Counted from the stretch's first letter, positions 26,341-35,830 are shown. The stretch: 64,000 nucleotides of DNA from Marinoscillum pacificum (GCF_024714495.1 NZ_JAMZMJ010000002.1:310001-374000); one strand, 5' to 3'. Notes: generated by a model not told the origin, from the sequence alone. A program made the numbers and translations.

Positions 26341-27278
26341 TTCTTGAGTATAGTCTGTCTCTCCTGATATACTTCCAAAGTAAAAATATCTGGTCTGCTG
26401 TAGTGTCCAGACACATTTAGCATCAGTCGTTCTTCACGAACCTTATCGATAGTTAATTCAGCACAGAAGACACCTTCTTTGTCGACTATTGGCTCTACTA
26501 ACCAACTTCCATCAGGACTAGCAATACAGCTACCACCATTAGCCAATGTCCCCTTCATGTTCTTTTTCATTAGTTGAGCCTGTGGCAAGTCGTCACTAAT
26601 AAGCGTTTCATCAAACAATCCTGACACAGCTATTACATATGATCTGGACTCCTTAGCAATCACGGGAATAAGATCCTGAACATTACGCAAATTTCCAGGC
26701 CACACAGAAACATGTAGATCTTCTCCCTGTGCATACAGTGCTGTTCTTGCCAATGGCAACCAGTTTTCCCAGCAATTGAGTCCGCCAACAGTGAATGGCG
26801 GCAAATCATGCACCTTTAATCCATTTCCATCACCTACACTCCAAACCAATCGTTCTTCATAGGTAGGCATTATTTTACGATGAACCGATCGAATCTCTCC
26901 TACAGAATCAATATAGATAAGTGAACAATACAGACTATTGCCTCTTTCTTTTGATCGCTCAATTATTCCGAGATAAACAGCAATTTTTCCTGTTTTTGCG
27001 ACTTCACAAACATGGTCTAGCTCACCAGCATCCACATCTACCGCATGCTTCACATAGTGCGCATAAATTTCTTTCTGAACAGCACTTTCGAAGACTGCTC
27101 CTTCTGTATGCTCCACCCAAAACGGGTATCCAGGAACCAATGATTCACCAAACACTACCAGCTGCGCTTTTTGATCAGCTGCATGCTGAATCTTCTCACA
27201 CACTTTATCCAGAGTAGCCTGCTTGTTTAACCAAACAGGAGCCATCTGAGCCAACGCAACTTTCAGTGTCTCACTCAT
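26334..27278 (-). CDS. Nitrilase (aliphatic/aromatic nitrilase family)
   Basis: 314 residues of the nitrilase branch of the carbon-nitrogen hydrolases. The catalytic triad is visible: Glu45 in FGESLVPGYPFW, Lys135 in HRKIMPTYEERLVW and Cys169 in GGLNCWENWLPLA. The Cys-Trp-Glu-Asn context is that of true nitrilases, which hydrolyse R-CN to the acid and ammonia; the physiological nitrile is unknown. The gene starts 2 bases after the stop of the OsmC-like gene, so both are one operon, which hints at detoxification of reactive electrophiles. Confidence 0.92.
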   Translation of the reverse strand: MSETLKVALAQMAPVWLNKQATLDKVCEKIQHAADQKAQLVVFGESLVPGYPFWVEHTEGAVFESAVQKEIYAHYVKHAVDVDAGELDHVCEVAKTGKIAVYLGIIERSKERGNSLYCSLIYIDSVGEIRSVHRKIMPTYEERLVWSVGDGNGLKVHDLPPFTVGGLNCWENWLPLARTALYAQGEDLHVSVWPGNLRNVQDLIPVIAKESRSYVIAVSGLFDETLISDDLPQAQLMKKNMKGTLANGGSCIASPDGSWLVEPIVDKEGVFCAELTIDKVREERLMLNVSGHYSRPDIFTLEVYQERQTILKKK

Positions 27279-27280
27279 TA

Positions 27281-27691
27281 TTAAGGTCTGGTTATTTTCA
27301 CACCATGACTCATTTTAATAGAAGGGTCTAGTGATGACGCTACAGAACAATATTTCTCTACTGCTAGATTGACCAACTTCTGTGCTTCCTCTTCCTGCAG
27401 ATCAGGAGATACAAAATGGTAAACGATGTTGATCTCTGTAAACTTCTTAGGAATCTCATCACGTCGGATACCTTCTATCTCACCAGAAAATTCAACGATC
27501 GTTTTTCTACGTTTCTTTACCATAGCCACCAGATCAACGGCCGCACAAGAAACTACTCCAGAAAGTAGCAATTGCATTGGAGACATAGCTTTCTTTTCAT
27601 CTGCTGCCAGCATATCAATATTCACACGAATTCCTTGTTCACTTACAGCGTAATATTCTTCATCTGCTATATGTCCTAATGTTATCTTCAT
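27281..27691 (-). CDS. OsmC-family peroxiredoxin-like protein
   Basis: 136 residues with the two conserved cysteines of the family in LSGVVSCAAVDLV and VEKYCSVASSLD; the residues around them match the YhfA-like branch. OsmC proteins reduce organic hydroperoxides as dimers in the cytoplasm. First gene of a two-gene operon with nitrilase. Confidence 0.9.
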   Translation of the reverse strand: MKITLGHIADEEYYAVSEQGIRVNIDMLAADEKKAMSPMQLLLSGVVSCAAVDLVAMVKKRRKTIVEFSGEIEGIRRDEIPKKFTEINIVYHFVSPDLQEEEAQKLVNLAVEKYCSVASSLDPSIKMSHGVKITRP

Positions 27692-27748
27692 CGCAATAAA
27701 ATTTTAAAAAGTTATGAAAATGTAAAATTTATCCTTCGAATGTTTTGC

Positions 27749-27756
27749 CAAATCTA
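27749..27756 (-). promoter_or_regulatory. -7 element of the OsmC-nitrilase operon
   Basis: On the minus strand TAGATTTG fits TAnnTTTG, 58 bases before the OsmC start. No clear -33 TTG at the usual distance. Confidence 0.35.
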
Positions 27757-27795
27757 AATATTCAGAATTTTTAATTCACATTTTTCGAAATCTCC

Positions 27796-27825
27796 TTGGG
27801 TTATACGTCAAGAGCACTACTTTTG
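27796..27825 (+). promoter_or_regulatory. Promoter of the DAHP synthase gene
   Basis: TTG (27796-27798) and TACTTTTG (27818-27825), 19 bases apart, match the Bacteroidota -33/-7 consensus. The start codon follows 26 bases later. Confidence 0.65.
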
Positions 27826-27851
27826 CTCGTTCAACGCAAACTTACTAGGTT

Positions 27852-28910
27852 ATGATAATTCCTAAGGAGCCAAAATTAACAAATGCGCAGTTTGAGGAAA
27901 TAGTTTCCATTGTAGAAGAATATGGCTGCCGAATCCAACCTATCGAAGGGCATCATAGAACAATCTATGCAGTTCTAGGTGAGGAGAGAGAGACAATCAT
28001 GGTCAATAGAATATTGGGCCTTGATTATGTAGATAGATTTGATGCCGTTGATTCGCCATTTAAACTGATGGATGCACATTCAGAACTGGCACATCACAAG
28101 ATCAAAATCGGAGACAGCATTGTAGGGGAATCTCCCTTTATTATTGCTGGACATTGTACTATAGATCCAAAAAATCCAAACTTGTTCCTGGAGTCAGCTC
28201 ATGCTGTGAAAGAAGCTGGAGCAAAAGCTATTAGAGGTGGTGTTTGGAAACCTCGTACCATGCCTTATTCATTTCAGGGTGATGACAGCTCTATCAAAAT
28301 TTTGATGGAAGCTAAAGCACAAACTGGTCTGCCGGTAGATACGGAAGTAATGGACGAGCATCAGCTAATGATCGCTGTAGAGGCAGGTGTGGATGTATTG
28401 CAAATTGGAGCTAGAAATGCTCTTAACTACTCTTTATTGAAGCAAGTTGGTCAGGCTACTGCAGACAAGCAAATCGCAGTGTTGCTAAAAAGATCAATGG
28501 GCATGGGTCCTATCAATGAATTCATTGCAGCTGGAGAATACATTGCCGCTGGAGGAAACCCAGACATTATGCTTTGCCCAAGAGGTACCTCTCCTACCAT
28601 GGACGGTTATAGAAACTATCCAGATGAGTGTATCACTCCACTACTTAAAGAAAAGACATGGGCTCCAGTAATCGTGGATCCATCTCACTCTGTAGGTAGA
28701 GCTAAATATGTACCATCTGCAGCTATGGCTGCTATGGCATATGGAGCTGATGGAGTAATCGTGGAAACTCACTGCGATCCTAAGAAAGGTATTGGAGATG
28801 ATCCAAAGCAATCAATTACCCCTGAGGTACTGAAAAAACTGATTGATGATATCAATCAAATTTGGGAAATCAGGAAACACTATAGAAAGGAAATGGCGGT
28901 AACCGCCTAA
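27852..28910 (+). CDS. aroF: 3-deoxy-7-phosphoheptulonate (DAHP) synthase, class I-beta
   Basis: 352 residues. It condenses phosphoenolpyruvate and erythrose 4-phosphate, the first step of the shikimate pathway. The N-terminal ~75 residues form the ferredoxin-like regulatory domain of the Thermotoga/Bacillus type; the barrel follows with AGHCTIDPKNP, KAIRGGVWKPRTMPYSFQG (substrate-binding Lys/Arg), LLKRSMGMG, CPRGTSPTMDGYRN and VDPSHSVGR (metal ligand His). The usual GPC at the start of the barrel is AGHC here, a one-residue difference worth noting. It lacks a fused chorismate mutase domain. Own promoter and terminator. Confidence 0.93.
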   Translation: MIIPKEPKLTNAQFEEIVSIVEEYGCRIQPIEGHHRTIYAVLGEERETIMVNRILGLDYVDRFDAVDSPFKLMDAHSELAHHKIKIGDSIVGESPFIIAGHCTIDPKNPNLFLESAHAVKEAGAKAIRGGVWKPRTMPYSFQGDDSSIKILMEAKAQTGLPVDTEVMDEHQLMIAVEAGVDVLQIGARNALNYSLLKQVGQATADKQIAVLLKRSMGMGPINEFIAAGEYIAAGGNPDIMLCPRGTSPTMDGYRNYPDECITPLLKEKTWAPVIVDPSHSVGRAKYVPSAAMAAMAYGADGVIVETHCDPKKGIGDDPKQSITPEVLKKLIDDINQIWEIRKHYRKEMAVTA

Positions 28911-28933
28911 TGTTGAAAAATCAATTAAAAATT

Positions 28934-28963
28934 AAAGCAATCCACTAAGTGGATTGCTTTTTT
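28934..28963 (+). terminator. Rho-independent terminator of aroF
   Basis: AAAGCAATCCACT (28934-28946) pairs with AGTGGATTGCTTT (28948-28960), then T residues. A second small GC hairpin (TCCGGC/GCCGGA) lies at 29036-29053. Confidence 0.85.
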
Positions 28964-29140
28964 AATGCTTCAAATTGTGGTTGATGGTTGAATGGTTACT
29001 CAATGTCATCGACATTTGAAGCGATTCCGGCCGCTAAGCCGGAGCGAACACCTGATAAAGGTAAAATAAACGTATTATAATAACAATTGGATTGCAGGTG
29101 AATAACCCTCCAATTTGAAATATTTCCCCCGTTAATTCTC

Positions 29141-29968
29141 TTAAAGTTCTCTTACCCAGATATTTCTGAATCTCATTTTATCACTGTGATCTTGCAACAT
29201 AATTGGCAATTTCTCCGGATGAGCAATGTAATACGGCGTTCCAATGAAACATGTAGGCCCTAAAAGCTCCACATTATTTTGAACTAAAACTCCATTATGA
29301 ATAACGGTAACTTTAGCAGGGCTTACCAGCGTTCCTTTTTCAGAAAACTTAGGAGCCATGAAAATGATGTCGTACTCTTGCCAGTTTTCAGGAGCTTTGG
29401 AAGCGTTTGCTAACGGAATATGCTGCTTGTAGATAGAAGCCGCTTGCCCATTGCTATAAGTAGGATTTTCGTAAGAGTTTAAAACCTGAACTTCGTACAT
29501 CCCCATAAAGATGACACCACTGTTACCACCAGCTTGTCCTTTTTTATCTGCAGGCATTACTGGAGCTAACCATTCCACATGCAATTGCACATCACCAAAT
29601 GCTTTCTTTGTTGCGATCGAACCTGTTCCTGGCTTTACTTCTAGCTCACCTTTTTTCACCGTCCACTCAGCAGCATCTCCCTTGAAATTTGGATCAATAA
29701 GCGGAATCATTGCTTCAAATCCTTCCATATTTACAGGAGATCCAAACTGCGCCTTTTGCCACATGCTTAAATCTTTTCCGTCAAACAAAACAACAGCATC
29801 AGATGGAGCTGAAGCTCCTTCACCAGGAGTCACTTTTGGTACATCTTTATATAATTCGGTAACTGCCCAGGGCTGTGTTTTGCTAAGCTCGTCCCAATCA
29901 ATTTCTGGCAACTGAGCAAAGGCATTGAGACTAAAGATCGTCAACACCACGAGGATACTACTTCTCAT
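29141..29968 (-). CDS. Secreted DUF1080 protein (3-keto-disaccharide hydrolase family)
   Basis: 275 residues from the ATG at 29968, where a signal peptide begins (MRSSILVVLTIFSLNAFAQ). DUF1080 concanavalin-like fold: VVLFDGKDLSMWQ near residue 60, a GGNSGVIFMGMYEVQVLNS motif in mid-protein and the C-terminal IMLQDHSDKMRFRNIWVREL. Members hydrolyse 3-keto-glycosides produced by sugar 3-oxidation. Two further genes of this theme lie at 30.9-34.7 kb on the same strand, with an acyltransferase gene on the opposite strand between. Confidence 0.88.
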   Translation of the reverse strand: MRSSILVVLTIFSLNAFAQLPEIDWDELSKTQPWAVTELYKDVPKVTPGEGASAPSDAVVLFDGKDLSMWQKAQFGSPVNMEGFEAMIPLIDPNFKGDAAEWTVKKGELEVKPGTGSIATKKAFGDVQLHVEWLAPVMPADKKGQAGGNSGVIFMGMYEVQVLNSYENPTYSNGQAASIYKQHIPLANASKAPENWQEYDIIFMAPKFSEKGTLVSPAKVTVIHNGVLVQNNVELLGPTCFIGTPYYIAHPEKLPIMLQDHSDKMRFRNIWVREL

Positions 29969-30035
29969 ACTATTATGATTTAATTCAATTCTAAACATAT
30001 GGCAAAATAATGATCTTTATTAGATTGTGCCGCCC

Positions 30036-30911
30036 ATGACCAGAATCATTTTTTACGTTTTTATAAAACCACTTTCTCACTTACCATTTTCGGTACTCTA
30101 CCTCCTTTCAGACCTTCTTGCTCTCTTTATGAAAGCACTTCCTTACAGAGGCAAAGTGGTAGATGAAAACTTAGCAAAAGTATTTTCAGACCAATCTTCA
30201 ATTGAGCGCAAAACGATCAAACGAAAGTTCTACAAGCATTTTTGCGACCTACTGGTGGAGTCACTCAAACTATTTAGCATCTCAGAGTCAGAAGCTATCA
30301 AACGATTCAAAGTGGTGAATCCCGAACTCTTCGAGTCGGCTCAATTAAAAGACCGAAGCATCATTCTTACTGGAGGGCACTATCAAAACTGGGAATATTT
30401 TGCAGTAGCCACAGATCCACAAATAAGACATAAGCTTCTAGGGATTTACACCCCTATTACCAACCGATTTATGGAAACGGTATTCGCAGAGTCTCGTTCC
30501 AAATTTGGATTAGTATTGGTCCCCAAAAAGAAGACAAGATCTTACTTTGACCAATATAGAAACCAACCTACGGTCACAACATTTGCTGTAGATCAATGCC
30601 CTAGAAAACACCAGAAGGTCTATTGGACACAGTTTTTAGGACAAGAAACAGCCGTTCACTTCGGTGCAGAGAAATATGCCAAAGACTACAACTACGCTGT
30701 AATCTATGGAAGTGCTGTAAAAACTAGAAGAGGACATTATGAGCTCACATTCGAGCTATTAGAAGAGCATCCTAAACAAAGCCCTGAAGGCAGTATTACA
30801 GAAATGCACACAAAAAAATTGGAGCAGCAAATACTTGCTGCTCCAGAATATTGGTTGTGGACTCACAAAAGATGGAAACTCCAACCTTCATCAGTCACCA
30901 CTTCTCAATGA
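30036..30911 (+). CDS. Lysophospholipid/lipid A acyltransferase (LpxL/HtrB family)
   Basis: 291 residues. The frame is open from a GTG at 30027, but the ATG at 30036 (MTRIIFYVFIKPLS) fits the family better. An N-terminal hydrophobic segment anchors it to the inner membrane; GGHYQNWEYF near residue 115 is the HxxxxE catalytic motif. The family transfers a fatty acyl chain to Kdo-lipid A or a related lipid; the family C-terminus WLWTHKRWK is present. The last 21 bases overlap the end of the convergent PQQ-type gene, so there is no room for a terminator. Confidence 0.88.
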   Translation: MTRIIFYVFIKPLSHLPFSVLYLLSDLLALFMKALPYRGKVVDENLAKVFSDQSSIERKTIKRKFYKHFCDLLVESLKLFSISESEAIKRFKVVNPELFESAQLKDRSIILTGGHYQNWEYFAVATDPQIRHKLLGIYTPITNRFMETVFAESRSKFGLVLVPKKKTRSYFDQYRNQPTVTTFAVDQCPRKHQKVYWTQFLGQETAVHFGAEKYAKDYNYAVIYGSAVKTRRGHYELTFELLEEHPKQSPEGSITEMHTKKLEQQILAAPEYWLWTHKRWKLQPSSVTTSQ

Positions 30912-32810
30912 ATTGATCCAAGCTGCAATCTTTTCAGCCTCTTCTTTCGGAACCTGAGGCATTGGAGCCATTGGAGTCGCGTAGTTCGGCCAGTTTTGTG
31001 GTTCTGGCGAGTAAATCAACTCTACAATTCTCTTGTTAGAATATCTTCTTTTAGCAATCTCAGCAAATGGAGGTCCTACCACTTTGTCATTCACTTTATG
31101 ACAAGCAGTACAAGTGTTCTTTTGCAACAAAGGCATCACTTGCTCATAAGACAACACCTCATTTTGAGCTCTCATTGGCTGAGGCTTTGGTGCTTTGATA
31201 GATTTAGCTTGTGCTGTTTTCTTAGGTCTTTTTGACAACTCAGAGTCGTTAAGCTTAGCGCCCTCTGGAATATTATTTAATGTATAATATCCTCTTGGGT
31301 GTAAAACAGGCAACTCTCCTTCAGCTGACTTGATACCCGGAGTATTGATTTCATGAATGAAATACTGTCTCAAATTGTCTACTACTAGCCTTACTTTCAA
31401 TCCATCGTCAGAAACTTTTACACCTCTAATTTCAAGAGGCTCATTTTCAATTGTTGGACTACCGTACACCGAGTGATACTTATAGGTAAAGCTTTGTCCC
31501 TGGTAGCTGTCTGGATTCTTAGCAGAAGCGATATCAACAGGCTTAGTAAACTCAATTTCGAATCCATCAGGCATTGCTTTGATGGTTTTCATTTCCATTG
31601 GCACTTTACCTGACCACACTACTCGCTCAAATCCTGAGTTTTCAGGACCAGCAGATCCCCACCCTCTGTTGGTTTCTCCAACGAATAATGAACCGTCCTT
31701 ACCGAAAGTCATACGCAATACACCAGACTGGAAGTTTTCTCTAAAGTCAAAGGCAACACCCTGGAATTCTCCGTTAACCTCTTCCAGATCAACACGCATG
31801 ATTTTACTCTGACCTTGATCTCCAACGAATACCTGACCAGCAAATGGACCAAAACCGCCACCAGTTTCATCTTTCAAGATTTCTGAATTGGACACACCAA
31901 GAATAGCGTGTGGCAACCAAACTGCAGGCAAAGTAATCTCCGGGAATGTTTCTTTGGCTTTCACCATAGTCAACGGATTCTCTTCGTCCTGAATGTTAGC
32001 CGGCTTTACTGCTCTACCATCTTTTCTAATTCTACGCTCATCAAAAGTATTGTAGAATGTTTCTTGATTTACTTCGATCGGAGAATTCGCCTCATCAGCC
32101 CATCTCAATCCTGCTGGGTGACCAGTGAATGAACCTTGTTTAACATGCCAGATTGCTCCCGATCCAATCCAGTCTCCTTGATTGTCATCGTAGAACATCT
32201 CACCGTCTATCATACCAATTCCACATGGAGATCTCATACCTGTAGCCCATGGTGTCATTTCACCATCAGGAGAAATTTTCATGGTCCAACCTCTCCATTT
32301 TACACGGCTCTCACCTCTCCACCACTCTTCGTCACCGAATGCAACATTGGCAGTAACGTACATATTTCCTTCATTGTCCATTTTAGGGCCGAAAGAGTAC
32401 TCATGGTAATGACCCGATAATGGCCAGGAGAAAATAGTCTCATATACATCAGCTCTACCGTCTCCACTTCTATCTACCAACTTAGTTAATTCACCTCGCT
32501 GCGCACTGTAGAAGGCATTTTGGTAATATGCAAGACCCAATGATTCGTGTAGACCTGAAGCAAAAAGTGTAAATCTTGGCACTTCACCATTGATCATGTA
32601 TGGATTCTCAATTACCCAAACATCTCCTCTTCTGGTTGACAAACCAATTCGACCATCAGGCAAGGTTGTTAACCCGCCTACTTCCAACAATACTCCCTCT
32701 GGAGCAGGTATAGTTACGATAGGATAATAATCTTCTTCCACTGGTTGGGCATAACCCAAAAACGAAATCAGTGAAAGACATGCAAAAGCTAAATAATTTA
32801 AATTTTTCAT
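30891..32810 (-). CDS. PQQ-type sugar dehydrogenase-like beta-propeller with C-terminal cytochrome c
   Basis: 639 residues with an SPI signal (ends GYAQ). Residues about 35-400 look like a glucose/sorbosone dehydrogenase beta-propeller (VGGLTTLPDGRIGLSTRRGDV, then FGPKMDNEGNMYVT). Residues 550-637 are a class I cytochrome c domain with CTACH heme site and Met ligand in the TPMAPMP stretch. Likely a periplasmic sugar- or polyol-oxidising enzyme that passes electrons to the fused heme. It lies 11 bases after the DUF1080/PA14 gene, hence one operon, consistent with sugar 3-oxidation followed by hydrolysis. Substrate unknown. Confidence 0.85.
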   Translation of the reverse strand: MKNLNYLAFACLSLISFLGYAQPVEEDYYPIVTIPAPEGVLLEVGGLTTLPDGRIGLSTRRGDVWVIENPYMINGEVPRFTLFASGLHESLGLAYYQNAFYSAQRGELTKLVDRSGDGRADVYETIFSWPLSGHYHEYSFGPKMDNEGNMYVTANVAFGDEEWWRGESRVKWRGWTMKISPDGEMTPWATGMRSPCGIGMIDGEMFYDDNQGDWIGSGAIWHVKQGSFTGHPAGLRWADEANSPIEVNQETFYNTFDERRIRKDGRAVKPANIQDEENPLTMVKAKETFPEITLPAVWLPHAILGVSNSEILKDETGGGFGPFAGQVFVGDQGQSKIMRVDLEEVNGEFQGVAFDFRENFQSGVLRMTFGKDGSLFVGETNRGWGSAGPENSGFERVVWSGKVPMEMKTIKAMPDGFEIEFTKPVDIASAKNPDSYQGQSFTYKYHSVYGSPTIENEPLEIRGVKVSDDGLKVRLVVDNLRQYFIHEINTPGIKSAEGELPVLHPRGYYTLNNIPEGAKLNDSELSKRPKKTAQAKSIKAPKPQPMRAQNEVLSYEQVMPLLQKNTCTACHKVNDKVVGPPFAEIAKRRYSNKRIVELIYSPEPQNWPNYATPMAPMPQVPKEEAEKIAAWINSLRSGD

Positions 32811-32821
32811 AATTTCAGTGA

Positions 32822-34651
32822 TTACCAGATGATCGAATATTTTACAGGATTAGCATCAATAGGAAGCATCAATTTTGACTTTGAGCCATCCTTTACAATC
32901 TGAGGTGTTTGACCCGACAATATCTCTATATAATAGTCTTTATCACCAATCACATACATTCCATTATCCATTTGGTAAATACTTGCAGCCTCAGCTACTT
33001 CAAAGGATCCAGTAACTTCACCCAGGCTTACTTCTCTGATTACTTTCGTATCATCAGCGTCTGGATAAACCTTGTCTTTTACCTCTTTACCATCCACTTC
33101 ATAGATGAAAGTTGGTAAGCCAGTTTTAGTATCCAGTGTATATCCTTTTGACTTTACAGAACCAGCTACTGAAGAACCTTCATATAAGTACTGAATCATC
33201 CCTAATGGACGGAATGAACCATCTCCTCTATCATGCCACATAGGAGTAGCATTCACAAAATCACCTTTCCAAACACAAGCAAGATTACCTGAAGCTAAAT
33301 CGTATACATAGTTGATTCCTGAAGGAATTCCTACACCAATAGAATGAGTGATTCTTCTACTTCTATCACCTTCAAAATCCAAAAATGCTCTCAACAATCT
33401 TGGCTGATTACCTTGTGGCTTAATGAAAATCGGCGCTACAGACGAAACGTTCACAGGATGTGAGCTCATAGCATGCAAAGCCTTTTCGTGTCCGTTTGAA
33501 CTCGACAGGAACAATCCAAAATATGGATCCACCCATGATCTGGTTTTGAAATACATGATCTCCACTTTGTGATCTCCTGCAGATAACTTCTTAGTTCCAG
33601 AGAGACCTCTCCATCCTCTACCAACTTCTTCGCCATCCACTTTTAGCCAGGCTTGACCACCGAAAGAACCTCTAAACGTATAATCGGTCGCTTCAGCTAG
33701 CTTAAGCGTGCCAGTATACTTGATCACAAAACCATTATCACGCTGAGCAATATCGTAGTTCAATAAATCCTGCTTACCAGAAATATCTGCATTGGTAGCT
33801 TTCTCAGCCAACTCGTAAGACTCATAATCACCATGGAAAACTTCATAGTTTACATCAGTCAATTCAGCATCCAAATCATGCATCAACTTATACTTGAAGT
33901 TTCTGAAGGCAACCGCACCATGATCTCCCTGGATCAAAATTGGGCCCATGGCAACTTCATTGTTTTGAACAGGTCCACCTGTAGGTAATGGAATTTCCAG
34001 GTTCTCATGAATGGTAACACCATTCAAAGTTGCTTTGACAATTCGTGCATTAGCGATCTTATTACCCTGAGCATCAAATTTAGGAGCCCTGAAACTGATT
34101 ACCAGATTTTGCCACAATCCTGGGGCTTTAGCAGCATTAGTCAGTGGGGCTTTTCCCATATAGCTCTTTTCTGGAGCACTTTCCCAGTTTCTGTAAATAC
34201 CTCCTATGTCCGAGAAAGCAGGATTTTTAACTCCCCAGCTGTCATATAGCTGCACTTCATACCTTCCTTGCAAATACAAGCCTGAGTTAGATCCTTTTGG
34301 AAGCATTACTTCTACATCCAACTCAATATCACCATGCTCCCAGGTGGTCAGCAAGTTACTTTTCTTATCATTAGTAGGTAGATTCACCAGGATACCTGTA
34401 CCAGGCTCTGTCGTAACAGCTTTTGGTGGCTCAGGCTGGTTTTTCTTCTTCTTTTTCTTTGTCTCCACTGGCTCCTGATGATGTACATCCACATTTGGAT
34501 TCATTTCTACTTCACCAACTACTTGCCAATTTCCAGCTTGCTTTTGAAACCCCTCCATAGTTTGAAAGGTGAGTGTCTTTGTACCTCCACCCTGCGCCGC
34601 GACAGCTAAAGACCATATGCTCAACACACATAGCCCGATCATTTTTCTCAT
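32822..34651 (-). CDS. Secreted DUF1080 plus PA14-like protein
   Basis: 609 residues, SPI signal (ends AVAAQ). Residues about 25-260 form a DUF1080 domain (GSNSGLYLQGRYEVQLYDSWG, IQGDHGAVAFRNFKYK) interrupted by a Lys-rich insert (KKKKKK). Residues about 270-390 resemble a PA14 carbohydrate-binding domain (GTLKLAEATDYTFRGSFGG, AWLKVDGEEV). The C-terminal 200 residues are of unknown type. First gene of the operon with the PQQ/cytochrome protein. It probably binds and cleaves 3-keto-glycosides. Confidence 0.85.
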   Translation of the reverse strand: MRKMIGLCVLSIWSLAVAAQGGGTKTLTFQTMEGFQKQAGNWQVVGEVEMNPNVDVHHQEPVETKKKKKKNQPEPPKAVTTEPGTGILVNLPTNDKKSNLLTTWEHGDIELDVEVMLPKGSNSGLYLQGRYEVQLYDSWGVKNPAFSDIGGIYRNWESAPEKSYMGKAPLTNAAKAPGLWQNLVISFRAPKFDAQGNKIANARIVKATLNGVTIHENLEIPLPTGGPVQNNEVAMGPILIQGDHGAVAFRNFKYKLMHDLDAELTDVNYEVFHGDYESYELAEKATNADISGKQDLLNYDIAQRDNGFVIKYTGTLKLAEATDYTFRGSFGGQAWLKVDGEEVGRGWRGLSGTKKLSAGDHKVEIMYFKTRSWVDPYFGLFLSSSNGHEKALHAMSSHPVNVSSVAPIFIKPQGNQPRLLRAFLDFEGDRSRRITHSIGVGIPSGINYVYDLASGNLACVWKGDFVNATPMWHDRGDGSFRPLGMIQYLYEGSSVAGSVKSKGYTLDTKTGLPTFIYEVDGKEVKDKVYPDADDTKVIREVSLGEVTGSFEVAEAASIYQMDNGMYVIGDKDYYIEILSGQTPQIVKDGSKSKLMLPIDANPVKYSIIW

Positions 34652-34765
34652 AAGATTACTAGGTTGTTATTTCACTAATTCACTAAAAATTCTTGAAAGC
34701 TACAAAATTTCCATAGCTCTTCTCTAGTAATACCCTTATGCTGACGTAATCACCTAACCGTTCAA

Positions 34766-34800
34766 ATAAAAAAGCATCCGCCTAAAAGACGGATGCTTTA
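34766..34800 (-). terminator. Terminator after the His-rich exported protein gene
   Basis: AAAGCATCCG (34771-34780) and CGGATGCTTT (34790-34799) with an 9-base loop; T run on the minus strand. Confidence 0.8.
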
Positions 34801-34841
34801 AATCAAAACTCACACACTGTAAACAATATTTTTAATTCATT

Positions 34842-35639
34842 CTAGTTTGCTCTGGTTCGCCCAGAAGAACCGGTATATGATCTTCCGTTACTGCTAGAAG
34901 CAGTTGACCTGGTAGTGCTTTTGGTTGAAGCCTTAGAATTATCAGATTTCGATGAGCTTCTGCTGTTGTAGCTTCTACCATTTCCACCACCTGTACTATT
35001 AGATCTGTAAGCATCATTATTTCCTCTGTTTTTAGAGTTTTCTACCACATACCTGGAAGAAGATCTACTTTGATAGTCATTAGAATTCTTTCTTGACTTA
35101 TAGGAATTGGTATCTCTGTAGTCTTTTCTATTATTCTGATGAGTATCATAATGCTTGTTGCCTTTGGCTTTGTAATGACCATATGCATTTCCGTTTCCAG
35201 GATGGCTGTAATAGTTGTGATGTCTTACATAAGTCACATGGTTATGTCCATGATGATGGTGACTACCACAAGCCACTACATTCCGTCTGTAGAAATTTGA
35301 GTGATATCCACAGAAATTATTACACACGTGATTGTAGAATGGATAATCGTAAGTAATTACTCGATTATAGATTCTTCCATATCGACCAATGCTTACATTC
35401 ACAAACACATCACCTCGCTGAAGCAGGACGTCAAAAAACAGCTTGCCATGCTGATTGATTCTGCTCGTATGAACTACATCGTAGCCCCAATAATCATGCT
35501 CAATGGCATGCACCACTTCGTATGGCATTCCCCAGGATTGGGTCACACCAAATGACGTCACAAAACTGAAATGCTGCGCATTACTTTTAGGTAGGAATAA
35601 GATGGCTAAAAGGATCGAAAGTAAAACTGCTCTTTTCAT
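34842..35639 (-). CDS. Exported His/Ser/Asn-rich protein
   Basis: 265 residues from the ATG at 35639 (MKRAVLLSILLAILFLPKSNAQ signal). The first 110 mature residues are an ordered domain (SWGMPYEVVHAIEHDYWGYDVVHTSR) that recurs in exported proteins of this phylum; a CxxxxxCG pair and GSHHHHGHNHVTYVRHH suggest metal binding. The last 120 residues are low-complexity, basic and Ser/Asn/Arg-rich, probably disordered. Function unknown; a surface or metal-related role is inference. Confidence 0.72.
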   Translation of the reverse strand: MKRAVLLSILLAILFLPKSNAQHFSFVTSFGVTQSWGMPYEVVHAIEHDYWGYDVVHTSRINQHGKLFFDVLLQRGDVFVNVSIGRYGRIYNRVITYDYPFYNHVCNNFCGYHSNFYRRNVVACGSHHHHGHNHVTYVRHHNYYSHPGNGNAYGHYKAKGNKHYDTHQNNRKDYRDTNSYKSRKNSNDYQSRSSSRYVVENSKNRGNNDAYRSNSTGGGNGRSYNSRSSSKSDNSKASTKSTTRSTASSSNGRSYTGSSGRTRAN

Positions 35640-35756
35640 GACTCTACACGTTTGATTACGAGTAGAATTAGCCAATTATGATGCCAAAAATCCAAAAACC
35701 AATTAACACATTGACTTACTGACAATTACACCACACAAAAAAGGGTGTGCATGAAT

Positions 35757-35830
35757 AGAAAAAGCCAGCAAGTACTGGCTTTATCAATTTGCATTTTCAA
35801 TTATTAGTATCTTAATGATGTGATCGAATT
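35757..35830 (-). pseudogene. Terminator and relic of a permease-gene 3' end
   Basis: AAAGCCAGCAAGTACTGGCTT (terminator hairpin, 35761-35781) and the following ATCAATTTGCATTTTCAATT match the DNA downstream of the 40326 permease almost base for base. The adjoining minus-strand codons read TNSITSLRY-stop, resembling the SNPVTSLRYE end of that permease. I see no permease homology beyond about 15 codons. Likely a fragment left after a rearrangement; the coding similarity is weak, the terminator similarity is strong. Confidence 0.45.
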
